A stretch of DNA of 63,424 bases, taken from positions 1 through 63,424 of the forward strand of contig JAKSLF010000015.1 of NCBI GenBank assembly GCA_024401355.1. The letters are read 5' to 3'. This stretch comes from Bacteroidales bacterium. GTDB taxonomy: Bacteria; Bacteroidota; Bacteroidia; Bacteroidales; Marinilabiliaceae. The first letter of the stretch is position 1, and each line of letters begins with the position of its first letter. The translations under genes and the position numbers were made by a program. Shown here in pieces: positions 25,293-33,645 of this stretch. The notes beneath the pieces are model-generated. The model worked only from the letters and a program-made list of their open reading frames with translations. It was not told where the DNA came from and ran no database searches.

Positions 25293-27472
25293 AGGTTTGT
25301 CTTAATCCAGTTGAACATCATTGTGTAGAGGTGGAAACGAGTGTTGCCACCATAGATTCCGTGATTCTTGTTAGGGTAGCAGAACATGTCAAACTGCTTG
25401 TTTGCTTCTATAAGAGCACTTGTAAATTCGGTCTGGTTCTGCAGGTGTACGTTGTCGTCGGCTGTTCCGTGGATGAGGAATAGCTTGCCCGAGAGTTTGT
25501 CGGCCAATGCGAGTGGACAATAGCTGTCGTATCCCGATATGTTTTCCTGAGGTGTACGCATGTAACGTTCTGCATATATGGTGTCGTAGAATCGCCATGA
25601 TGTTACTGGTGCTACGGCTATGCCTGCCTTGAATATGTCTGTTCGGCAGAGGCAGAGAGATGACATGAATCCGCCAAAGCTCCATCCCCAGATACCAATG
25701 CGTGATTCGTCGACGTAGGGTAGTGAAGCGAAATGCTTGGCTGCTGCAATCTGGTCGTCGCTCTCATATCGTCCAAGACGTTGATAAGTGCATTTCTGGA
25801 ATTCTGCACCACGACAACCTGTTCCTCGACCATCGACACAAGCTACGATATATCCTTCAGAGGCGAGTGCCTGTTCCCAGTCGATGCTCCATTTGTTGAG
25901 CACTTGCTGAGAGTTCGGTCCGCTATACTGAACCATCAACAGAGGATATTTCTTTGATGCGTTGAAGTTGGATGGCTTGACAATCCATGCGTTTAGCTGG
26001 GTTCCGTCGGCTCCAGGAACGGTGATGAATTCCTTTTTGTGGAAGTTGTATGAGTTGATAGTGTTCTTGTAGCTCTTGTTGTCGAATACTGTCCAAAGTT
26101 TTTTGCCAGTTGCCGATTCGTGGATGGTGAACTGGTATGGTGTCTGGGCGTCGGAGTAGACTTGTGAATAGTATTTGCCGCTGGCACTAAGGTTGATATG
26201 TGTTGTGCCGTCGCCAGAAGATAGACGTTTTTCGATTTTGCCGTCAATGCTTACTGAGTAAATGTCGCGGTTGATAGGCGATGTACGTGCGGCTTCGTAG
26301 TATATGGTTTTTGTTGTTGGGTTGTAACCTACTAATGCTGTTACATCCCATTCGCCTTTTGTCAGTTTGGTGCGTAGCACTCCGTTTGTTCCATATACAT
26401 ATATGTGGTTCCATCCGTCTTCGGCACTTGTGAAGATGAAGGTTTGTCCATCAGGAAGGAAGAGCGAGTTGTCGAGGCTGAATTCGTCGACATAGCGGCT
26501 GTCGTGGTCAGTTACTATCGTCTTGCATACTGTTGACGCGGTGTTGGCCAACATTATTTCGAGGTTGTCCTGTCGTCTGTTAAGTCGGTAGATGGCGAGT
26601 TGTCCGTCAGTGTATGTCCATTTGATGCGTGGTATGTACATGTTGTTCATGTTGCCAAGATCCATGGTCTTTGTCTGGCGGTTGTCAACGTTGTGGACGA
26701 GTACGCTTACTGACGAGTTCTTTTCACCTGCCTTGGGGTATTTGTATTCGTATGTGCCTGGGTATGTGGCATATTGGCTGTTCTGACCTGCGTTGTAGAC
26801 AGGGAAGGAGAATGACTTTACCTCGCTTTCGTCGAAGCGGATGAAGGCGAGTTGCTTGGAGTCTGGCGACCATTCCATTGCTGATGTCATGGCAAATTCC
26901 TCTTCGTAAACCCAATCAGGAGCACCGTTGATGATGGCGTTAGTCTTGCCGTCGGTGGTGACTGCCGATGTTGAGTTGTAGCGGAATTTCTTGATGTATA
27001 TGTTGTTGTTGTATACGTATGCTACCATTGAGCCGTCTGGCGATATGTGGGCATCGCGAACTGGTCCGTTGTCGCTGACTGGCTTGAGTTCGTTGTACTT
27101 GATGTCGTAGACGTAGTAGTCGGCTGTGAATGAGTGACGATAGAGACTTTGGGTGTTGTTCCAGACAAGTATTTTCTGTTCGTTGTCAGAGAATGTGAAG
27201 CCGTCGATGCTTTCGATTTTGGTTTCACGCACCTTGTCGAGGTCCATTATTGTACCTTCTTCGTTGCCTGTCTTGTATGAGTATATCTTGATTGTCTTGC
27301 CGTCGGTCTGTGCATAGCTTTCACCATTGGCAAGTGAAGTTAGTTCGCTTGGAGTCTGTGCATAGACATTGTGGTCGCTGTATAGATTCTTTATGGTAAT
27401 CTCTTTCTGTGCCTCGGCGATAAAACTTGTGGCTGAGAGAGACAATAGCAAGATGACTGCTGATATTTTCAT
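25289..27472 (-). CDS. Dipeptidyl peptidase IV (S9 family prolyl peptidase), exported
   Basis: 727 residues: signal peptide (MKISAVILLLSLSATSFIAEAQ), beta-propeller, then alpha/beta hydrolase. The substrate N-terminus-binding Glu pair is in 'DWVYEEEFAMTSAMEWSPD'. The catalytic triad is GWSFGG (Ser), 'HGTADDNVHLQ' (Asp) and 'NKNHGIYG' (His). It cleaves X-Pro/X-Ala dipeptides in the periplasm or at the outer membrane, part of peptide scavenging in saccharolytic and asaccharolytic Bacteroidales. Single gene with its own promoter. Confidence 0.94.
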   Translation of the reverse strand: MKISAVILLLSLSATSFIAEAQKEITIKNLYSDHNVYAQTPSELTSLANGESYAQTDGKTIKIYSYKTGNEEGTIMDLDKVRETKIESIDGFTFSDNEQKILVWNNTQSLYRHSFTADYYVYDIKYNELKPVSDNGPVRDAHISPDGSMVAYVYNNNIYIKKFRYNSTSAVTTDGKTNAIINGAPDWVYEEEFAMTSAMEWSPDSKQLAFIRFDESEVKSFSFPVYNAGQNSQYATYPGTYEYKYPKAGEKNSSVSVLVHNVDNRQTKTMDLGNMNNMYIPRIKWTYTDGQLAIYRLNRRQDNLEIMLANTASTVCKTIVTDHDSRYVDEFSLDNSLFLPDGQTFIFTSAEDGWNHIYVYGTNGVLRTKLTKGEWDVTALVGYNPTTKTIYYEAARTSPINRDIYSVSIDGKIEKRLSSGDGTTHINLSASGKYYSQVYSDAQTPYQFTIHESATGKKLWTVFDNKSYKNTINSYNFHKKEFITVPGADGTQLNAWIVKPSNFNASKKYPLLMVQYSGPNSQQVLNKWSIDWEQALASEGYIVACVDGRGTGCRGAEFQKCTYQRLGRYESDDQIAAAKHFASLPYVDESRIGIWGWSFGGFMSSLCLCRTDIFKAGIAVAPVTSWRFYDTIYAERYMRTPQENISGYDSYCPLALADKLSGKLFLIHGTADDNVHLQNQTEFTSALIEANKQFDMFCYPNKNHGIYGGNTRFHLYTMMFNWIKTNL

Positions 27473-27555
27473 GCGATATTTATCGTTTAGTGAATGAATT
27501 GAAACAGTTGGAATGGGTTTCCATGTTATTCAGAGCGAAGTTAATCAAAAAAATG

Positions 27556-27563
27556 CAAAAGTA
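27556..27563 (-). promoter_or_regulatory. -7 box for DPP IV (minus strand)
   Basis: TACTTTTG on the minus strand; the ATG follows after an 83-base leader with no other recognisable element. Confidence 0.45.
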
Positions 27564-27582
27564 ATGCAGTTGGTAGCAATTT

Positions 27583-28440
27583 TTATTGCTTGGACGTGCT
27601 GTGGAGTACAATCAGATGTATTTCGGGTGCTGCACAGAAGCGGATTGCCTTGCGTGAAGTGCCGATGCCGTTGGAGCAAACAACAGGAAGATTGTAGGAA
27701 GTTTTTCGTATTCCGTGGCGGAAACGTTGTCCATGGTGTGATGGGAGAACTGGTGCATAGATGCCAAAAAGAGTTACTTGTCCACCATGCAGATGTCCTG
27801 CCAAAGCGAGGTCGACGTTTTGGCAATATATGTCTTCGGTATAGTCGGGTGTGTGGGTGAGAAGGATGACATAGTCGGAGGAAGTGAGGTTGGCTGTTGG
27901 ACAAGGTGTCTCCTCGCGTCGCTTGAATGTGTTGAGAGCTCCGGCTATGTATATTTTTGAACCGTTGTAGGTTATTGAGTCGATGGCATTTTCGAGCGTG
28001 GTGATTCCGTTTTGTGACATTGACGAACGGATGAGGTCGGTGCATCGTTCGTAGTCGTTGTTGCCCATGACGCCAAATGCTCCGAGACGAGGATGTGCCT
28101 GCATGATGGTGGTGAAAAGTGGGTCGACATATTGGCATCCTTCCTGATAGTCGCCTCCGAGGAGGATGACATCTGCGTTGAGTTCTTTGAGCAGAGTGCC
28201 TAATTCTTTAAGGTCGTTGTCGTTGAATCGGCTTGCGTAATGGATGTCGGTGAGAAACGCCATTGTGATACCATCGAATGCCTGCGGTATGTCGTTGTCG
28301 TATACGTCGAGTTTTATGCATCGGCGAATGGTGTGATGTGGACACTTGGTTCGGATTCTCGACTTGACAATGCCTTCCTGCTGCTGGGCAAATGTGGTGA
28401 GAGATGCCAAGAAAAGGAGTATGGCGATCAGTTGTCTCAT
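27583..28440 (-). CDS. Exported calcineurin-like metallophosphoesterase
   Basis: 285 residues with a signal peptide (MRQLIAILLFLASLTTFAQ). Metal-binding blocks are in order: 'MAFLTDIHYA' (DxH), 'VILLGGDYQEG' (GGD), 'GVMGNNDYE' (GNND in the place of GNH), 'LLTHTPDY' and 'ALAGHLHGGQVTLFG' (GHxH). This is the YkuE-like phosphodiesterase group. The substrate, possibly a lipid or nucleotide phosphodiester, is not known. It lies 5 bp downstream of mnmA and is probably cotranscribed with it. Confidence 0.85.
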   Translation of the reverse strand: MRQLIAILLFLASLTTFAQQQEGIVKSRIRTKCPHHTIRRCIKLDVYDNDIPQAFDGITMAFLTDIHYASRFNDNDLKELGTLLKELNADVILLGGDYQEGCQYVDPLFTTIMQAHPRLGAFGVMGNNDYERCTDLIRSSMSQNGITTLENAIDSITYNGSKIYIAGALNTFKRREETPCPTANLTSSDYVILLTHTPDYTEDIYCQNVDLALAGHLHGGQVTLFGIYAPVLPSHHGQRFRHGIRKTSYNLPVVCSNGIGTSRKAIRFCAAPEIHLIVLHSTSKQ

Positions 28441-28445
28441 CTCTG

Positions 28446-29639
28446 TTATTCGGCAATTGGTCCGGAGATGACAATCTCTTCGTTGATGTATGCTGCGGCG
28501 AATTGTCCAGGAGTGACTCCACGCTGCTGTTCGTCGAAGATGATGTAGAGTGCTTTTTCACCCATGCGGAGCGTTGCTTTCTGGAGTGGCTGTCGGTAGC
28601 GGATGCGGACGTCGGCACGGAGAGATTCACCAACGTTGAGCTTGATGTCGGGACGGAGGAAGTGGACTTCGTCGAGGTTGATGCGAAGCACTTTGCGGTG
28701 GAGTCCGCGATGTGAGTCGCCCATTCCGACGTATATCTGGTTGTATTCGACGTTGGTACCTATAATAAATAATGGTTCAGGGAAACCGCCGATGTTGAGT
28801 CCTTTGCGTTGTCCGATGGTATAGAAGTGAGCTCCCTGGTGGTTGCCGACTTTTTTGCCATGCATTGGGTGGAAAGGGTAGTTGAGTGAGAGGTTGTAGA
28901 GGTCGTCTTCGGTGTCGGTCTTCGACCAGTCACGGTTGAATATTTCGCATTCGGAAGGGATGATGAATACTTTGCCTTCCTTGGCTTTCAGTTTCTGCTG
29001 GAGGAAGACGGGAAGGTCGACCTTGCCAACGAAGCAGATGCCTTGTGAGTCTTTCTTGTGGGCGGTGATGAGGTTGAGTTCGTTGGCTATGCGACGAACT
29101 TCGGGTTTCAGCATGTCGCCAATAGGGAAGAGTGCTTTCTTGAGCTGCTGCTGGTTGAGCTGGCAGAGGAAGTATGACTGGTCTTTGTTCGGGTCCGATC
29201 CGGCGAGGAGGCTGTAGACTTCGGTGCCGTCGGGAAGTGTGGTTGTTGTCTTGCGGCAATAGTGACCGGTGGCGACATAGTCGGCTCCAAGTTCGAGTGC
29301 TTTCTGCATGAACTTGTCGAACTTTATTTCGCTGTTGCAGAGTACGTCGGGGTTTGGTGTTCGGCCTTTTTCGTATTCGGCGAACATGTAGTCGACAACA
29401 TGCGAACGGTATTCTGCTGAGAGGTCGACCATCTTGAATGGTATGTCGAGTTTTCTGGCAACGGCTTCGGCATCGAACTTGTCGTCCATCCAGGGACAAT
29501 CGCCCTTGAGGAGACCTGTCGTGTCGGTCCAGTTACGCATGAAAAGTCCGATGACATTGTATCCCTGCTGCTTCAAGACGTAGGCTGCTACGCTTGAATC
29601 AACTCCACCAGAAAGTCCTATAACTACAGTTTCGGCCAT
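28446..29639 (-). CDS. mnmA: tRNA-specific 2-thiouridylase MnmA
   Basis: 397 residues from ATG 29639; the longer frame to 29708 was rejected because the PP-loop must lie at the N-terminus: 'VVIGLSGGVDSSVAAYVL' at residues 5-22. Catalytic Cys residues are in 'DVLCNSEIKFDKF' and 'SQGICFVGKVD'. It adds sulfur to U34 of Lys, Glu and Gln tRNAs using a sulfur-relay persulfide. First gene of a two-gene operon with the phosphoesterase. Confidence 0.95.
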   Translation of the reverse strand: MAETVVIGLSGGVDSSVAAYVLKQQGYNVIGLFMRNWTDTTGLLKGDCPWMDDKFDAEAVARKLDIPFKMVDLSAEYRSHVVDYMFAEYEKGRTPNPDVLCNSEIKFDKFMQKALELGADYVATGHYCRKTTTTLPDGTEVYSLLAGSDPNKDQSYFLCQLNQQQLKKALFPIGDMLKPEVRRIANELNLITAHKKDSQGICFVGKVDLPVFLQQKLKAKEGKVFIIPSECEIFNRDWSKTDTEDDLYNLSLNYPFHPMHGKKVGNHQGAHFYTIGQRKGLNIGGFPEPLFIIGTNVEYNQIYVGMGDSHRGLHRKVLRINLDEVHFLRPDIKLNVGESLRADVRIRYRQPLQKATLRMGEKALYIIFDEQQRGVTPGQFAAAYINEEIVISGPIAE

Positions 29640-29697
29640 TGAATGATTACCTATTATATATATGCGGAGATTGTGAGTCTCTGCGATGAAAATTATG

Positions 29698-29705
29698 CAA
29701 AGATA
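29698..29705 (-). promoter_or_regulatory. -7 box for mnmA (minus strand)
   Basis: TATCTTTG on the minus strand, 58 bp before the chosen mnmA ATG. Confidence 0.5.
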
Positions 29706-29753
29706 CAAAACCTTTGGGTTAATTGAAAATTGCTAGTTGAAAATTGATAATTC

Positions 29754-29793
29754 CTACGGTATCCCTATGGTATCCCTACGGTATCCTTATGGT
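29754..29793. repeat. 11-bp tandem repeat, three and a half units
   Basis: CTACGGTATCC, CTATGGTATCC, CTACGGTATCC and a partial TTATGGTG. The pattern stands apart from the AT-rich surroundings and recurs in degenerate form near tRNA-Thr (19066-19098). Confidence 0.8.
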
Positions 29794-29932
29794 GAATGTT
29801 CGACATTTGTGTAGTGAGAGTACGTGTTTCGATTTTAATTGTCGGATGACATTTGTGGGAGGTTGATGAAAGGAGTGTTGTGGGTTGTTTCAGAAAAAAA
29901 ATAAAAACCAGGTGGGATATTGTGTTTTTTTT

Positions 29933-29940
29933 TACATTTG
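29933..29940 (+). promoter_or_regulatory. -7 box for the LRR surface protein
   Basis: TACATTTG, 37 bp before the ATG, preceded by a long T-run. Confidence 0.45.
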
Positions 29941-29977
29941 CACCATACTTTGAAAATAAACCAAACTATTACTTCGT

Positions 29978-32900
29978 ATGAAAAAATTTGTATCTGTCTT
30001 TGCTGCCTCTTGGGTTGCTGTATCTGCAATGGCGGAGGTTGAATCTGGTTCGTGTGGCACAGGTGTCTCATATAGTTATGATACGGAAACGAAGGTGCTG
30101 ACTATTTCGGGTACGGGTGTAATAAAGAACTATAGTTCGAAGACTGCGGCTCCATTCTCGGAAGATACAGAGACTTTGATTATTGAGGATGGTGTGACGA
30201 CGGTTGGTCGTTATGCGTTTACAAAATGCAATCAGCTTAAAAAGATAGAACTTCCTTCTACGTTGGAGTGGGTTGAAGTTAATTCGGCATTTGTGATTTC
30301 TGATAATTTGGAATCTGTGGTTTTTAATGGTACGTTGAAGGAATGGGCTGCTATAGACTGGGGAAATATGACTAATTATTTTTATTCATGTTGGGATAAA
30401 TTGTCTATTGACGGGAAAATATATTCAAATACAGACGTGCTAGAGATTCCGGAAGGAGTTACTAAGATTGGTAAGGCTGCTTTTTCAGGTATATCAGTTG
30501 CTGCGGTGGAGTTTCCGTCTACTTTGGAGACGATTTCTGAAGATGCTTTCTATAATGCAAAGATTAAATCAAATTATCGTCATTTGCCAAAGTCGCTGAA
30601 GAGTATAGGACAGTATGCTTTTGCAGCGGTTCGTGGTGTTTTCTATCTTGAGTCTCTGACTCCTCCTGCTATAGGAAGCAATTCTTTTGACCAATATTAT
30701 ACTGTGGGTTTTGTTGTTCCATCGGAGGCTATGGATGCTTATCTTGAGGCTGATGTGTGGAAAGACCAGAAGGACAAAATTGTCAATCATGAGCTTATGG
30801 TGAAGCCGTATGATTGGATACATGGATCTGTGTCTGTGTCAGGGGCGGTTTTTGATTTGTATGACAGTCAAGCGGATAATACTATATATTATTTCAAGAC
30901 TCACGATGACGCAAAGGTGAAGATGTCTTCAGACTGGTATTCCCCTGATAGGGTGATAGTAGATGATAAGACTATATTTCTGGACAATACAGACGAGTAT
31001 ACCATCAAGGATATAACTGGAGATGTTGTGGTCGAGGCTATATTTAGCACCAAGTTGACTATTAATGATAGGGGAGTGGGTGATGGATATTACAAACTTG
31101 TATATGACAGAGTGCTGCCATATCGAGACATGACATTCAGTGTCGAGCCTGTGTATGGAAGTGTGATATTGTCGATTACCTGTGACGGAGTTGAGCTGGA
31201 CGTGACAAAATCGTCGCATACAATCAAAACTGGCGACAAGGAGCCGAACCTGGTTGTCAATGCAGCCCTTTCGCTGGAAGGAACATGTGGTGAAGGTTTG
31301 AACTGGAAGCTTGATATTAAAGAGGGGAAACTGACAATAAATGGCAACGGTAAGATGGAGGAATATGCTTCGAAAGAAGATGCTCCATGGGCTGTGTGTG
31401 CAGAGTATGTGAAGAATGTATATTTGACAGGTGACATTAAGTCGGTGTCGGACAATGCGTTTGCTGCCTGTGAGAATTTGGAAATCGTTGATGTAGACAG
31501 CAAGTCGAACGTGGCGATAGGCAAGAATACGTTCAAGAGTGGGACTGCGGCAAAGGTTGAGATACATCGGGAGAATGACTTCTATGAGAATGACGAGAAT
31601 TGGAAAGGCTTGACCAAGAGTTATTACTACACGGCGACGATAACAACAGAGGAGCTGAAGAACTGCAAACTCAAGGATTATGGGAGTCGTCCAAGTTGTG
31701 TGGCCGGTGGTACTATGTATGTATATGCAGCTGTGGATGAGGGTTATACAATTGTGGTGTATGCTAATGGTAAAAGGACATCGAAAGGTTATGTGTATTC
31801 GAATGAATACGTAAACTACAAGGTATCGGATGTTCATAGCGATATAGTGTTTAGTGCCAAGGCTGTGCTCATAACAGAGGGAACATGTGGTGATGACAAT
31901 TCGGACGTGAAGTGGAGTTATGATGAAGAGACGAAGACCATGACAATCAGTGGTGAAGGTAGTATTAAGTATTTTGAGCGAGTGGGAGACATTTATAGTG
32001 ACGAGATGAATACTCCATGGAATGTTTTTGTAGACGACATAGAGACGGTGGTTGTGAAAGAAGGTGTCACTGGATTGGGACAGGATGCGTTTTATGGATC
32101 TGACAACCTGAAGACAGTTGTCCTGCCTTCGACATGTCATGATTATGGTCTTCAATCGTTTGGTTGGTGTCCAAAACTTGAGTCAGTTATGATTGTGACA
32201 TCAGCTGTGATGAGAAACAATGACCAGAACTTCAGCAACTATGATAACTGCACGCTTTATGTGCCGGTTGACCTGGTGGAAACTATCAAGAAGGACATCA
32301 TATTCAGCAAGTTCTCGAAAATAGTCGGTATCTACAGAATTATGGCAGATGAGACGGTCAAGAACGGAAAAGTTAAGAGTGACAAATATTGGTATTTGCC
32401 AAATGAGGATGGAACAATATCCTTCGAACCAGACTTTGGATATGAATTAGCAACGGTCATGATAGATGGTGAAGTTGTTGAGGTCAAGGACAACACATGC
32501 CAGGTGAAGAACATTGAAAAAGACATCACGATAAATGTTGAATTTAAGACGGATACAAGTGGAACATGTGGTGAGAACTTGACGTGGAACTATGATGAAA
32601 GCACTCGTGTTTTGACAATTAGTGGAACAGGTGCGATGGATGACTATGAGCCGGAGAAGGCTCCTTGGAGTGCGTTGGTAGATAAAATCTTTACAGTTGT
32701 GGTAGAGGAAGGTGTTACCAAGATAGGCTCGAATGCGTTCTGCGACATGTATGGCACACGTGAATTCTATTTTGCATCGTCGGTAGAAGATTTTGGCATG
32801 ACGCCGTTCTCAATGGTTAGTCATCCAATGGGGTATGTGGTTCCGTATGTATATGTGTCCAACACATCTATATTGAAAAATATCAATAGTGAAGTATTTG

Positions 32901-33466
32901 CAGAGAGTAGCTTCGACATTTGTCTTTCTGTACCTGGAAAGTATATAGAAGAATTTAAAAATGACGAAATGTTGCCGAAAGTACATGAGATTATTAATCT
33001 CTATGCTTATTATGAAGTGAAAGTAGATGAGTCAATTGCCAATGGAAAGATTTATGTTGAAAATTCGCAGACTATTGCTATAGAGTCTACATTAGTCACC
33101 TTCTATGTGACTCCAGCTTTCGGCTATAGAGTGTTGGAAGTTACGGTAAATGATGAGGTCGTGACTCCAGTGAACGACGTCTTTCGCCGATATGAAGTAA
33201 AGGCCAATTCGGATATCGTGATAAAGGCGACATTTGAATTGATAGATGCGATAAACGACGAATATGTAGACGAAAGTATAGTTTATGCGAGTGGCAACGT
33301 AATAGTTGTGAAAAACGCATCGGGTCCGGTGGCAATATATGACCTGTCGGGCAACTGTGTAGCTTCGACAAAGAAAAAAGTAGACGAGGCAGAGTTTGTG
33401 ATGCCAAAATCGGGACTTTATCTTGTGAAGACGGGCAAAGCGGTTCGTGGTGTATTGACAAAGTGA
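29978..33466 (+). CDS. Large BspA-type leucine-rich repeat surface protein with C-terminal sorting domain
   Basis: 1162 residues with a signal peptide (MKKFVSVFAASWVAVSAMA). Four modules each open with a 'GTCG..L.W.YD...L.ISG.G' strand signature (near residues 26, 430, 640 and 865), followed by BspA-type LRR_5 units such as 'GVTTVGRYAFTKCNQLKKIELPSTL'. Between modules lie beta-rich InlB_B_2-like segments ('VNYKVSDVHSDIVFSAKA'). The C-terminus 'GPVAIYDLSGNCV ... MPKSGLYLVKTGKAVRG' is a type IX sorting domain. Likely a cell-surface adhesin. It is clearly AT-richer than its neighbours. Confidence 0.82.
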   Translation: MKKFVSVFAASWVAVSAMAEVESGSCGTGVSYSYDTETKVLTISGTGVIKNYSSKTAAPFSEDTETLIIEDGVTTVGRYAFTKCNQLKKIELPSTLEWVEVNSAFVISDNLESVVFNGTLKEWAAIDWGNMTNYFYSCWDKLSIDGKIYSNTDVLEIPEGVTKIGKAAFSGISVAAVEFPSTLETISEDAFYNAKIKSNYRHLPKSLKSIGQYAFAAVRGVFYLESLTPPAIGSNSFDQYYTVGFVVPSEAMDAYLEADVWKDQKDKIVNHELMVKPYDWIHGSVSVSGAVFDLYDSQADNTIYYFKTHDDAKVKMSSDWYSPDRVIVDDKTIFLDNTDEYTIKDITGDVVVEAIFSTKLTINDRGVGDGYYKLVYDRVLPYRDMTFSVEPVYGSVILSITCDGVELDVTKSSHTIKTGDKEPNLVVNAALSLEGTCGEGLNWKLDIKEGKLTINGNGKMEEYASKEDAPWAVCAEYVKNVYLTGDIKSVSDNAFAACENLEIVDVDSKSNVAIGKNTFKSGTAAKVEIHRENDFYENDENWKGLTKSYYYTATITTEELKNCKLKDYGSRPSCVAGGTMYVYAAVDEGYTIVVYANGKRTSKGYVYSNEYVNYKVSDVHSDIVFSAKAVLITEGTCGDDNSDVKWSYDEETKTMTISGEGSIKYFERVGDIYSDEMNTPWNVFVDDIETVVVKEGVTGLGQDAFYGSDNLKTVVLPSTCHDYGLQSFGWCPKLESVMIVTSAVMRNNDQNFSNYDNCTLYVPVDLVETIKKDIIFSKFSKIVGIYRIMADETVKNGKVKSDKYWYLPNEDGTISFEPDFGYELATVMIDGEVVEVKDNTCQVKNIEKDITINVEFKTDTSGTCGENLTWNYDESTRVLTISGTGAMDDYEPEKAPWSALVDKIFTVVVEEGVTKIGSNAFCDMYGTREFYFASSVEDFGMTPFSMVSHPMGYVVPYVYVSNTSILKNINSEVFAESSFDICLSVPGKYIEEFKNDEMLPKVHEIINLYAYYEVKVDESIANGKIYVENSQTIAIESTLVTFYVTPAFGYRVLEVTVNDEVVTPVNDVFRRYEVKANSDIVIKATFELIDAINDEYVDESIVYASGNVIVVKNASGPVAIYDLSGNCVASTKKKVDEAEFVMPKSGLYLVKTGKAVRGVLTK

Positions 33467-33490
33467 TGCAGGAACAACTGATATGAGCAG

Positions 33491-33519
33491 GAGGCACGAT
33501 GAGTATCGTGCCTCTTTTT
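33491..33519 (+). terminator. Terminator after the LRR gene
   Basis: 10-bp perfect stem GAGGCACGAT/ATCGTGCCTC with a 4-base loop, then five T. Confidence 0.9.
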
Positions 33520-33541
33520 ATTGTATAAAAATCCAAAGAAT

Positions 33542-33573
33542 TTTGGTATTGCAGTTTGGATTTTGTAATTTTG
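33542..33573 (+). promoter_or_regulatory. Promoter for thrA
   Basis: -7 box TAATTTTG at 33566-33573 and TTTG at 33542-33545, spacer 20. The 72-base leader has no Thr-rich leader peptide. Confidence 0.6.
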
Positions 33574-33645
33574 GAGGCTTTTTGTGGCCCTATGCTTTAG
33601 CGAGGGACAAATTATATAATGGAATAATACGGACAATATCAGAAT

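Larger units (their letters stand above)
29640..29977. other. Intergenic region between divergent mnmA and LRR gene
   Basis: No gene seen. It contains the mnmA promoter (minus, 29698-29705), an AT-rich duplicated segment with the word TTGAAAATTG (about 29723-29747), an 11-bp tandem repeat (29754-29793), and the LRR gene promoter box (29933-29940) after long A- and T-runs. Confidence 0.7.

Noticed and set aside
29640-29708. Longer MnmA start
   Set aside because: It would put the PP-loop 28 residues in; all MnmA proteins have it at the N-terminus.
33574-33645. Threonine attenuator leader peptide before thrA
   Set aside because: The only short frames are two to three codons with no Thr run, and no alternative hairpins with a T-run were seen.
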